A stretch of DNA of 64,000 nt from Butyrivibrio proteoclasticus (GTDB lineage: Bacteria > Bacillota > Clostridia > Lachnospirales > Lachnospiraceae): assembly GCF_900115735.1 (NCBI RefSeq), contig NZ_FOXO01000001.1, positions 222,108-286,107 on the forward strand. The letters run 5' to 3'. This document shows positions 10,074 to 17,801 of the stretch, piece after piece (the first letter of the stretch is position 1; every line of letters starts with the position of its first letter). Both the position numbers and the translations under genes were made by a program. The notes beneath the pieces were generated by a model. That model saw only the letters and a list, made by a program, of their open reading frames with translations. It searched no databases and had not been told where the DNA came from.

Positions 10074-11204
10074 ATGGAAAGCGTTAAGAGAAATATTCTT
10101 TTGAATCCGGGACCGTCAACAACAACGGATACAGTAAAATATGCACAGGTTGTTCCTGATATATGTCCACGTGAGAAAGATTTTCAGTCAATTATGGCTC
10201 CAATGAGAAGAGATTTGGTTAAGATTGTTCATGGTGGTGATGATTATACGTCTGTTCTTTTCTGCGGTTCGGGTACTATCTGTATAGACATAACATTGAA
10301 TTCATTGTTGGATGCAGGTAAGAAAGCTCTAGTAATTAACAATGGATCATATAGTCAGAGAGCTGTAGATGTGCTTAATTATTATGGCCTTCCTGTTATT
10401 GATCTTCAGCAACCAATAAATACAACACCTGATTTAAATGTGGTTGAAGAAACTTTGAAAGCTAATAATGATATTGGCTATGTATATATGACACATCATG
10501 AGACTGGAAGTGGACTTCTAAATCCTATAAGAGAAGTAGGAGCACTGGCTCATAAATATAATGTATTCTTTATAACAGATACAACATCATCTTATGCAAT
10601 GATTCCTATCAACGTATATGAAGACAATGTGGATTTTTGCATGGCTTCTGCCCAAAAGGGAATCATGGGAATGACAGGCCTTTCATATGTAATAGGTCGT
10701 AAAGACATCATAGAAGAAAGTAAGAATTATCCAAAGCGTTCATATTATTGCAACCTGTATATGCAATATGAATATTTTGAAAAAACTGGGGAGATGCATT
10801 TTACACCACCGGTTCAGACAATTTATGCTGCAAAACAGGCGCTGGTTGAGTATTGGAATGAAGGCGAAAAAGCAAAGTGGACTAGGCATCAGCGCGTGAT
10901 GGATGCGATTCATGCTGGAGAAGAAAGGTTGGGATTGAAAGAGATTCTTGATCGCTCCGTTCAGTCTGGTCTTGTTTCTGCTGTAAAGTATCCTAATGAT
11001 GAGAATTGGAATTTCGAGGAAATTCACGATTACTGTTATGAACGTGGATTTACAATTTACCCTGGAAAGATAGAAAAGCAAGGGACATTTAGATTATGCG
11101 CTTTAGGAGCTATTGATGAAGCGGATATAGTAGAATTTTGGAACGTATTTGAAGAAGCACTTCGGATTCATAATGTTCAAATACCAATTAGATACAATGA
11201 CTAA
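10074..11204 (+). CDS. phnW: 2-aminoethylphosphonate--pyruvate transaminase-like PLP enzyme
   Basis: 376 residues, a class V aminotransferase. The start NILLNPGPSTTTDTVKYA is typical of AEP transaminases, and SAQKGIMGMTG carries the expected PLP-binding lysine at about residue 195. Here it would work in the biosynthetic direction, turning phosphonoacetaldehyde into 2-aminoethylphosphonate. The ATG at 10074 follows an AAAGGAGAT site; an upstream in-frame start at 10050 would add only a basic leader. Its position between PEP mutase and a nucleotidyltransferase supports synthesis rather than breakdown. Confidence 0.9.
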   Translation: MESVKRNILLNPGPSTTTDTVKYAQVVPDICPREKDFQSIMAPMRRDLVKIVHGGDDYTSVLFCGSGTICIDITLNSLLDAGKKALVINNGSYSQRAVDVLNYYGLPVIDLQQPINTTPDLNVVEETLKANNDIGYVYMTHHETGSGLLNPIREVGALAHKYNVFFITDTTSSYAMIPINVYEDNVDFCMASAQKGIMGMTGLSYVIGRKDIIEESKNYPKRSYYCNLYMQYEYFEKTGEMHFTPPVQTIYAAKQALVEYWNEGEKAKWTRHQRVMDAIHAGEERLGLKEILDRSVQSGLVSAVKYPNDENWNFEEIHDYCYERGFTIYPGKIEKQGTFRLCALGAIDEADIVEFWNVFEEALRIHNVQIPIRYND

Positions 11205-11223
11205 AAAAGAATAGAGTGTAATT

Positions 11224-11943
11224 ATGAGTAATAATTCAGAGATGGCGATACTGATGGCTGCTGGGATGGGAACACGTATGAGACCACTTACTGAAACGAA
11301 GCCAAAGCCGTTAATTACAGTTAATAGTAAACCCATGATTGAAACGGTGATTGATGGACTTGAAGAGCGTGGCGTTAGTAAGTTTCTTGTTGTGGTTGGA
11401 TATCTTGGAGAGCAGTTTAAGTATCTTGAAGAGAAGTATGAAAATCTGAAAATTGTGGAGAATAAGGATTATCAGACTATCAATAATATATCATCAATCA
11501 GAACAGTAGCTGAAGAGTTGATAACTACAGAGAATGATTGTTTCATTTGTGAAGCTGACCTGTATGTGAGTGATAAGAAACTGTTTGCAGAAGAACTTAA
11601 TCATTCCTGTTATTTTGGAAAATTGGTACAGGGACATTCTGAGGATTGGGTATTCGATGTGAATGAATATGGTCGAATTACCAGAGTTGGAAAAGTCGGC
11701 GATGATCAATTTAATATGGTTGGTGTGGCTTGGTTTAAGAAAGAGGATGCGAAGTTACTTGGACAGTTGATCAAAGATGCCTATGGTAAAGCTGGCTATG
11801 AGGATTTGTTTTGGGATGACGTTGTGAATCATAATCTTGATAAGCTCGATTTGGCTGTTCATGAGATTCAATCAACTCAGATTACCGAAATTGATACGAT
11901 TAACGAATTAGCTGAGGTTGATAGGTCATACAGTGCATTCTGA
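11224..11943 (+). CDS. pntC: CTP:phosphonate (AEP) nucleotidyltransferase-like protein
   Basis: 239 residues, a sugar-phosphate nucleotidyltransferase fold with the signature AAGMGTRMRPLTETKPKPL at residues 12-30. Family members next to AEP genes (PntC) make CMP-AEP, and close relatives (LicC) make CDP-choline. Later motifs are VGYLGEQF, EADLYVSD and FWDDVVNHNL. The neighbours make CMP-AEP the most likely product, priming AEP for transfer to glycan or lipid. A separate AEP transferase is not obvious in the window. Confidence 0.8.
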   Translation: MSNNSEMAILMAAGMGTRMRPLTETKPKPLITVNSKPMIETVIDGLEERGVSKFLVVVGYLGEQFKYLEEKYENLKIVENKDYQTINNISSIRTVAEELITTENDCFICEADLYVSDKKLFAEELNHSCYFGKLVQGHSEDWVFDVNEYGRITRVGKVGDDQFNMVGVAWFKKEDAKLLGQLIKDAYGKAGYEDLFWDDVVNHNLDKLDLAVHEIQSTQITEIDTINELAEVDRSYSAF

Positions 11944-11978
11944 TTTATTTGTATTTAAGAAAGTGATGAATTATTTAG

Positions 11979-13100
11979 ATGAAAGTAGAAAAGTTAGTTG
12001 AAATTATAGGCTCAGATTTTTATACAGGGGTTCCAGACAGTCAATTAAAGGCGCTTTGTAATTTTTTGATGGATAAATATGGTATTGAACCAAAGCATCA
12101 TATTATTGCAGCTAATGAAGGTAACTGCACTGCTCTTGCTGCAGGTTATTATCTTGCAACTGGAAAAGTACCTGTAGTTTATATGCAGAATTCAGGGGAA
12201 GGCAATATTATTAATCCAGTGGCATCTCTTTTGAACGATAAGGTATATGCTATTCCGGTAATATTCATCATCGGATGGAGAGGTGAACCCGGAATTCATG
12301 ACGAGCCTCAGCATATCTATCAGGGTGAAGTAACAGTTAAGCTCCTTGATGATATGGGAATTGAGTCTTTTATTATTGGATCCGAAACAACTGATGAAGA
12401 AGTTGATGCTAAGATGGAGGAGTTCAGAAAAATCTTGGCTACCGGTAAGGATGTGGCTTTTGTAATCAGGAAAGGGGCACTTACCAATGAACCAACGGTT
12501 GAATACAAGAATGATAATAAGATGATTCGCGAAGAAATTATACAACATATTGTAGCTGCTTCTGGAGAGAACCCAATTGTTTCGACTACAGGTAAGGCAA
12601 GTAGAGAATTGTTCGAGACTAGAGAAGCTAATAATCAGAGCCATAAATATGATTTCCTAACTGTTGGTTCTATGGGGCATAGTTCTTCTATAGCTCTAGG
12701 CGTTGCTTTAAACAAACCTGAAACACGCGTGTGGTGTATAGATGGTGATGGTGCTGTTCTCATGCATATGGGATCTATGGCTGTTTTAGGGAGCAACAAG
12801 CCTAAGAATTTGATTCATGTAGTAATCAATAATGGAGCGCATGAGACTGTTGGAGGAATGCCTACAGTAGCATCAGATATTGATATTGTAGCTATTGCTA
12901 AGGCGTGTGGATATCCTTATGCGGTTTCTGTTGATAGCTTTGAAGCGTTGGATGCTGAGCTTGAAAGTGCAAAGCATAGAAATGCGCTAAGCCTTATTGA
13001 AGTAAAGTGTTCTATAGGGGCTAGAGAGAATTTAGGAAGACCAACTACAACTGCACTTGAGAATAAGCAGAATTTTATGGATTATTTGCGTACATTATGA
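11979..13100 (+). CDS. aepY: Phosphonopyruvate decarboxylase
   Basis: 373 residues, a single-chain TPP-dependent decarboxylase. The catalytic region ANEGNCTALAAGYYLATG holds the conserved Glu, and the TPP/Mg motif begins GDGAVLMHMGSMAVLG near residue 256 and ends about 28 residues later at NNG. It decarboxylates phosphonopyruvate to phosphonoacetaldehyde, pulling the unfavourable PEP mutase equilibrium forward. It is the last gene of the AEP module. Sequence homology to the locus resumes only after about 310 bases of debris. Confidence 0.93.
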   Translation: MKVEKLVEIIGSDFYTGVPDSQLKALCNFLMDKYGIEPKHHIIAANEGNCTALAAGYYLATGKVPVVYMQNSGEGNIINPVASLLNDKVYAIPVIFIIGWRGEPGIHDEPQHIYQGEVTVKLLDDMGIESFIIGSETTDEEVDAKMEEFRKILATGKDVAFVIRKGALTNEPTVEYKNDNKMIREEIIQHIVAASGENPIVSTTGKASRELFETREANNQSHKYDFLTVGSMGHSSSIALGVALNKPETRVWCIDGDGAVLMHMGSMAVLGSNKPKNLIHVVINNGAHETVGGMPTVASDIDIVAIAKACGYPYAVSVDSFEALDAELESAKHRNALSLIEVKCSIGARENLGRPTTTALENKQNFMDYLRTL

Positions 13101-13412
13101 AGAAAAAGATAATTTCTTAATCAAAATTGGCAATACCATTTAGCTAATTATTCGCCAATATGAATAGTATCTTTGCATTCCCTATCGGGCAACTTGTAAG
13201 AGCGGATTACTGTCCTCGTGAAGAGATATGCTATAGGAGTTGTTTGAAAATATCGAGTTCACGGGCTAATAAACGGTGTTCAAAACGAGGAACATGATTG
13301 CGGACTTCTTTAATTTTCTGCTTAAGTGAGAATCCAAATTAAAAAGACAACTTAATCCACACGGCATGCTTAGAGTTTTTTGTCACCTTCCATATCTTCT
13401 GTTGCAATATGA
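13101..13412. other. Intergenic debris after aepY
   Basis: No intact gene is seen. On the minus strand 13338-13231 reads as a coherent 34-residue tail (KIKEVRNHVPRFEHRLLARE) ending in TAG, with a frame break immediately upstream; it looks like the C-terminus of a degraded gene, family unknown. The interval separates the phosphonate genes from a duplicated fragment of the downstream membrane-protein gene. Confidence 0.35.
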
Positions 13413-14088
13413 CTACTAATATATAAGATAAGCCATAATTTGCTAGATAATAACCCATTTGCTTCTGCGCCTGGCGCTGCATCTTCCACCGAAATTAGCA
13501 TGTCACATGTGAGTTATATCGCAAATAATACAGTTAAGTTTTTAGTTATGTACTGTTCTGAATGTATTATTGCATTACCTAATTATATTTCGCAATCGAT
13601 TACTTTCCCAACATTTGAATACATTACAATTCCGTTTATTGTATATGTAATGCTTTTAGCAAGAGAAGCAGAAGATTGTGAGGAAAAGCCATTGACCAAA
13701 AATGTATTGATAGGAACAGCAGTTATTATGTGGATGGCTATTGTTGGCGCTTTCTATTTTGTTGGGACACCTCAATTGGGATGCATTTGGGGAATACAAG
13801 GAAGATATTTGCACCCGATAGAATTCTTGACGATTATTGCTATGGCTAAGAAAACGCAAAATACAATTGAATTACGTGATGTAGAGATGTTAAGTTTGAT
13901 TTTTATAGGGGTGTATTACTTTGAAATAATAAAATACTATTGGATTTAAAGGTTTAAGGGCAAGCGCAAAATGATTGTAAATGCCGCTACAGGATTTTGT
14001 GATGATTTCGTTGCCCATTTTAACAATAATTTTGAGATAAAAATTTATGTTATGTCATTTATAAGAAATAAAACCAAATCAGATAGAT
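13413..14088 (+). repeat. 676-bp direct repeat, copy 1
   Basis: Nearly identical to 19232-19909, with a handful of substitutions (for example ATT/TTT in the VIMWM/VFMWM codon and TGC/TAC) and a one-base difference in a T-run near 13998. It contains the last 170 codons of the DUF2142 gene plus about 140 bases downstream. Copy 1 ends exactly where an IS1634-like terminal sequence begins. Confidence 0.92.
13440..13949 (+). pseudogene. Duplicated C-terminal fragment of the DUF2142 membrane protein
   Basis: An open frame of 169 residues from a TTG codon, matching the C-terminus of the 655-residue protein at 17802-19769 with only about three amino-acid changes. The N-terminal three quarters, including the PPYTAPDELRH motif, is missing, so it should be non-functional. 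It has no start of its own. Confidence 0.85.
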
Positions 14089-14130
14089 TCCTAACTTCCA
14101 GTAAGTTTTGAAACTCAATCAAATAAAAAC
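14087..14130 (+). mobile_element. Solitary left end of an IS1634-like element
   Basis: About 42 bases (ATTCCTAACTTCCAGTAAG onward) match the left terminus of the complete element at 26917 almost base for base, then stop. No transposase follows. It marks the breakpoint at the right end of repeat copy 1. Confidence 0.75.
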
Positions 14131-14131
14131 A

Positions 14132-14154
14132 GGTACTTGTGGTTGAGGGCTTAC
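14132..14154. mobile_element. Solitary IS66-type terminal repeat
   Basis: GGTACTTGTGGTTGAGGGC followed by TTAC differs at one position from the IS66-type terminus at 48913-48935. It directly abuts the IS1634-like end, showing nested insertions followed by deletion. Confidence 0.6.
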
Positions 14155-14198
14155 GTACAAACAAATAATCCATAGGATATCATTACAAATATTTTACT

Positions 14199-14227
14199 TG
14201 TTAATATAATATTTTTATGATATAAGT
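14199..14227 (+). promoter_or_regulatory. Sigma-A-type promoter for the toxin-antitoxin pair
   Basis: TTGTTA, a 17-base spacer, then TATAAG. It is the only good match upstream of the small gene at 14311. Confidence 0.5.
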
Positions 14228-14245
14228 AAATTAGACAGAGACATG

Positions 14246-14270
14246 TGGCATAAGGTAGCCACTTTTTTTG
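14246..14270 (+). terminator. Short hairpin with T7 tail between promoter and gene (possible attenuator)
   Basis: GTGGC, an 8-base loop, GCCAC, then seven T. The five-pair stem is weak but the T-run is textbook. Because it lies between the promoter and the first gene it could attenuate transcription. Confidence 0.45.
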
Positions 14271-14310
14271 TCGATATATATACAAAGGGAAAATGAAGGG
14301 AGGGATTTAT

Positions 14311-14466
14311 ATGGTAGCAAAACCTAGACCAATGATTGTCCTTGGATCAGACAATAAGGAATCCTTCGTGCAAAAGTTTAATTCTAATTTACCTAGCAAA
14401 GAATTCAGGGAATCATGCAAGAAAGCAGGTGAGCTATTCAATGTCAGAAAAAAGACAAATAGATAG
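14311..14466 (+). CDS. Small antitoxin-like protein upstream of GNAT gene
   Basis: 51 residues, basic C-terminus, preceded by a GGGAGGG site. It overlaps the following GNAT frame by 26 bases, the usual tight coupling of a type II antitoxin with a GNAT toxin. The protein is short and I see no clear ribbon-helix-helix or HTH motif, so the antitoxin role rests on gene order and size. Confidence 0.5.
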   Translation: MVAKPRPMIVLGSDNKESFVQKFNSNLPSKEFRESCKKAGELFNVRKKTNR

Positions 14467-14777
14467 TTTCACGCCTGAAATAGTTAAAATAACAGATAAA
14501 TGTAATCTTCCATTCAATGCAGGACAAGAATTTAGTAATTTTAATTCTTTTCTAGCGTATGACGTGGAAGATTATTTTTTGAATGGTGATGGAGTAACAT
14601 ATTTAATTAAAAATGGTGATGATGTTGTAGCATTCTATTGCATTAGCGCTGGAGCAATTCCATACAATTACATCTGTGAGAATGAGTCACAAATGTGGGG
14701 GATATCAATAGTAGAAATTAGGATGTTTGCAGTTGATGAGCACTATCAAGATGTGTTTTTTGAATATTGAATATTCT
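14441..14777 (+). pseudogene. GNAT acetyltransferase (toxin-like), 5' part interrupted by IS21
   Basis: Starting at ATG 14441 (MSEKRQIDSF), about 110 residues encode the first half of a GNAT domain: GDDVVAFYCISAGAI and VEIRMFAVDEHYQDV, the strand that precedes the acetyl-CoA loop. The frame hits a stop at 14768-14770 just before the IS21 terminus. The missing half lies at 17338-17597 on the other side of the element. Intact relatives would be around 190 residues and act on aminoacyl-tRNA or similar targets; this one cannot be functional as it stands. Confidence 0.7.
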
Positions 14778-14859
14778 TGTGCGGCGGAGCCGCCTATCCG
14801 GTGTGGCGTGAGCCACGTGTCCGGACAAGCGTGAGCCACCTTTATTTGTACCTTTACAA

Positions 14860-15636
14860 TTACATACGGTCAGTTTCTGATAAACCATAAACCTCTCGCA
14901 TGGAAAGATCCTTGGATGGATCTATTGGAACGATGTTGATGACGTATCCGTCATGTACGATACGATCTAGTATAGCATCTGCCAGAGGGGAATCATCTCC
15001 TCCGAGCTGTTCATACCAACCCTCTTTTGTATATTGAGAGCAGAAGATGGTGGAGGATCTCTTTCTCCTTCTGTGGAGCAGCTCAAAGATGTCTGTCTGC
15101 TCTTCTGGTGTAGGTTTCATTAATAGCCACTCATCCAGGATAAGGAGCGTAGGATTGGAATACTTGGATAACACCTTTTTGTATGTGCCATTTTCTCTGG
15201 CTGTTCTTAAGTCTATAAGAAGATCTGGAAGTCTTACATACTTGGTGTTGTAGTAATGCTTACATGCCTCCATTCCAAAGGCACATGCCATATAGCTTTT
15301 TCCACTGCCTGTGGCTCCGGTGATAAAGATGTTGCGGTAATCTGCGATATATTCACAGCTGGCAAGTCTCTTTATCAGTTCCTTATTGAGCTTTCTTCCC
15401 GAAGTGTAGTCTATATCCACTACACTCGCGGACGGTTGGTCAAATTCAGCGTTCTTGATGAGTCTTTTGAGCCTGTTGCTCTTACGGTTGGTATATTCTG
15501 TATCAACAAGAAGCCCAAATCGGTCTTCAAAGGACATTTCCTTCATGGAAGGATCCTTTTCCTGAACGCGGAATGCATCCGCCATTGATGTAAGTCTCAT
15601 TTCGATTAACTTGTCTATTGTTGATTGGTTTGTCAT
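14860..15636 (-). CDS. istB: IS21 helper ATPase IstB
   Basis: 258 residues, a DnaC-like AAA+ ATPase. Walker A is GATGSGKSYMACAFG and Walker B is LLILDEWLL, followed by QYTKEGWYEQLGGD, which is typical of IstB. It assembles on DNA and delivers targets to IstA. It overlaps istA by four bases (ATGA), so the two are translationally coupled. Length is normal for the family. Confidence 0.95.
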   Translation of the reverse strand: MTNQSTIDKLIEMRLTSMADAFRVQEKDPSMKEMSFEDRFGLLVDTEYTNRKSNRLKRLIKNAEFDQPSASVVDIDYTSGRKLNKELIKRLASCEYIADYRNIFITGATGSGKSYMACAFGMEACKHYYNTKYVRLPDLLIDLRTARENGTYKKVLSKYSNPTLLILDEWLLMKPTPEEQTDIFELLHRRRKRSSTIFCSQYTKEGWYEQLGGDDSPLADAILDRIVHDGYVINIVPIDPSKDLSMREVYGLSETDRM

Positions 15637-17183
15637 GAGCGTTTCCTCCTGTAGTAATCAGCGCCTCTGGTGATGCCATTTGCGCTTGATTTATGGGTAT
15701 CAGAATTTTTGCCTTCGCTTTCTGAAGCGTTTTTCTTTGATGCTGCAAGGATGTTGCTTACGCTCTTATAGCTTGGGCTCTGTGTGTATGAAAGAGCTGT
15801 TTTACAGGCTTCTTCTAGACGTGTTGGCGAATATCTATCTGCCATTTTTAACAGTCCCATACAGGCTCTGTACGATTGTTGTTCTACCCGTTTTGAACGG
15901 AGGATTGCATCTATGACTTTTGCTGTGTTATCACCGATCCCTTCTGCCCATTTACGGAAACGATCACCATTCCACTCAAGGTAGTGCTGATGTTCTTCAG
16001 GCATGTGCTCTGTAACAGTGCTATATTGACCTTGTCGGCCGTATAAACGCCTGTGAGAGGCAATACGGTTCTGGTTATAGAAAACTTCGATTATGGTTCC
16101 TGTAATCCTTACGTCGACTTTCTTGCCGATGTATTCGTAAGGAATTGAGTATAGCATTCCATCAACTGCTATGTGATAATTGAACTGAACGGTGGCTTGT
16201 TTCCATTCCGCCAGTTCATAGCGGGTAGCAGGTAATGGGACCAGCAATGGTAATTCTTCGTCGTGGAAGAGCTCATATCGGCTGCCCTCTTTCTTTTGGA
16301 AGGGGCGGTGATTAAATTCTTCCAGCTTTTTCATTATTGCGGCGTTGAGTTCTGCCAGAGTAAAAAACTGTTCATTGCGTAGAGCAGCTACGATCCATGT
16401 GGATATATTGCCTACGCTTCCTTCAGCATTAGGTTTATCCTTTGGTTTTCTTACTCTTGCAGGTATAATGGCAGTTCCGTAATGTTCGGCAAGTTCGTGA
16501 TATATCGCATTAATCCTCGGATCCTTCCAACTGTTGTTGTGAATCACTGCAGTTTTACAATTGTCCGGAACAAGGATCTTGGCTACACCGCCAAAGTAAT
16601 CATACATGTGGATATGAGCGGTTATCCATGACTGCTGCTTTTCATCAGGAAAAGCCTCAACAAAAGCATACTGACTGTATGTCATTACACCAACGAAGAT
16701 ATATACTTCGGTTATTTCGCCAGTATACGGGTCAACAAGCTTGGCTGTATCGCCAGCCCAGTCAACCTCAACCTGTTCACCGGGCTTTCGGTTGATATGC
16801 ATGGTAGCACGACGCTTGTTTTCGTCCTGTTGGATATAATAACAGAACTGGGAATACATAAGAGGTTCTTCGCCAGCCTGGCGACAATCTTCCATGTATT
16901 CAGTCCACAGGAGCTTCTTGGAAACGCCGTTCTTCAGAAGTTCTTTGCGAATGTAGTTAAAATCAGGCATTCGCTTAGTGGTTATTGATGCCGGTGATGA
17001 GGAAAGCTGCTTCTCCAGATCCGCATCAGTTGTGCCTTCAGGTAGCGGCCAGGAGATTCCTTTTTCTTCTGCGCTTTTTACAACCTTGGACACAGTGTTT
17101 CGCGAACATGGAACCGATAGAGCAATGTTCCGTTCGCTGAATCCCAGACTTTTAAGTCTTAGGATTTCTCGATATTTGGTCAT
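15633..17183 (-). CDS. istA: IS21 transposase IstA
   Basis: 516 residues from ATG 17183, which follows a GGAGGGTCAAG ribosome site; a longer frame to 17267 would begin inside the terminus. An N-terminal HTH (LGFSERNIALSVPCSRNTVS) is followed by an rve-type DDE core with VEVDWAGDTAK, LVPDNCKTAV and the later KPNAEGSVGN (third acidic residue). It appears intact. The T-run and frame are uninterrupted, so this element may still be active. Confidence 0.95.
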   Translation of the reverse strand: MTKYREILRLKSLGFSERNIALSVPCSRNTVSKVVKSAEEKGISWPLPEGTTDADLEKQLSSSPASITTKRMPDFNYIRKELLKNGVSKKLLWTEYMEDCRQAGEEPLMYSQFCYYIQQDENKRRATMHINRKPGEQVEVDWAGDTAKLVDPYTGEITEVYIFVGVMTYSQYAFVEAFPDEKQQSWITAHIHMYDYFGGVAKILVPDNCKTAVIHNNSWKDPRINAIYHELAEHYGTAIIPARVRKPKDKPNAEGSVGNISTWIVAALRNEQFFTLAELNAAIMKKLEEFNHRPFQKKEGSRYELFHDEELPLLVPLPATRYELAEWKQATVQFNYHIAVDGMLYSIPYEYIGKKVDVRITGTIIEVFYNQNRIASHRRLYGRQGQYSTVTEHMPEEHQHYLEWNGDRFRKWAEGIGDNTAKVIDAILRSKRVEQQSYRACMGLLKMADRYSPTRLEEACKTALSYTQSPSYKSVSNILAASKKNASESEGKNSDTHKSSANGITRGADYYRRKRS

Positions 17184-17337
17184 AAACTTGACCCTCCTTA
17201 AAATGAATTTACGCAATAACGCGCATATATTCATTTTAGTTAGATCAAGATAGTGGCTCAATGACACCGGTAGAGTGGCTCATCCCAAAACGGAATGATG
17301 GCTCATTTTCACCGGACAGGCGGCTCAAATAGCCCCA

Positions 17338-17597
17338 GATTATTCAAATATGGTGGAATTAATATTCCCATTGCAGCTTGGTGTTTGAAGTATATCATAA
17401 ATAGTATCCAGTCATTTATAGGAGTGAAAGCGATTTTTTTGCATTCAGTCCCTACAGCAGAGAAGTTTTATAAGACTAATGGCTTTCAAGAAATGAATTG
17501 TGTTATGAATCCATTCCATTGTATTGATGAAGAGTTTAAGCCATTATGGTTACCATTACAGAGTATTTCATTTGGTGACGGATTAGAAAATAATTAG
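17338..17597 (+). pseudogene. GNAT acetyltransferase, 3' part
   Basis: Continues the gene interrupted at 14777: FKYGGINIPIAAWCLKYI, then the acetyl-CoA/substrate strand VKAIFLHSVPTAEKFYKTNG ending ...PLWLPL. The layout (IPIAAW, AEKFYKTNGF) is that of GNAT toxins and related acetyltransferases. There is no start codon; the open frame reads in from the IS21 terminus. Confidence 0.7.
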
Positions 17598-17692
17598 TGT
17601 TAATAATACAGTTGGCTTGATAGTAGTCCACATAGGTACCCGTTCCCAATGTAGTACATTTTACGTCAAGTTACCAAGTGGCGTTTACCACC

Positions 17693-17734
17693 AATAATAG
17701 GTAGTTTCTATTAAGTAAGGAACTACCTATTATT
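17693..17734. terminator. 14-bp perfect hairpin (bidirectional terminator-like)
   Basis: AATAATAGGTAGTT pairs perfectly with AACTACCTATTATT across a 14-base loop. It lies downstream of the GNAT fragment. There is no long T-run, but the AT-rich foot allows use in both directions. Confidence 0.5.
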
Positions 17735-17748
17735 ATAGAGAATTGGTA

Positions 17749-17771
17749 AGCCTTCATTTATGAGTACAATT
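17749..17771. mobile_element. IS66-type terminal repeat remnant
   Basis: GTAAGCCTTCATTTATGAGT followed by AC closely matches the termini at 41908, 45129 and 49582. Nothing else of the element remains here. Confidence 0.5.
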
Positions 17772-17801
17772 GAATGCAAAGCTATATAAGTCGAAGTAAA
17801 T

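Larger units (their letters stand above)
14778..17337 (-). mobile_element. Complete IS21-family element (istA-istB)
   Basis: Roughly 2.56 kb, inserted within the GNAT gene. Termini are imperfect inverted repeats: TGTGCGGCGGAGCCGCCTA on the left matches the reverse complement of the right end, sharing GAGCCGCCT-TCCGGTG. Inside each end the GGCTCA/GAGCCA motif recurs every 22-23 bases, as expected for IstA-binding sites of this family. Both genes read on the minus strand. I could not recognise a clean target duplication. Confidence 0.88.

Noticed and set aside
15047..15253. Plus-strand frames across istA/istB
   Set aside because: They are opposite-strand shadows of the well conserved transposase genes, with no ribosome sites.
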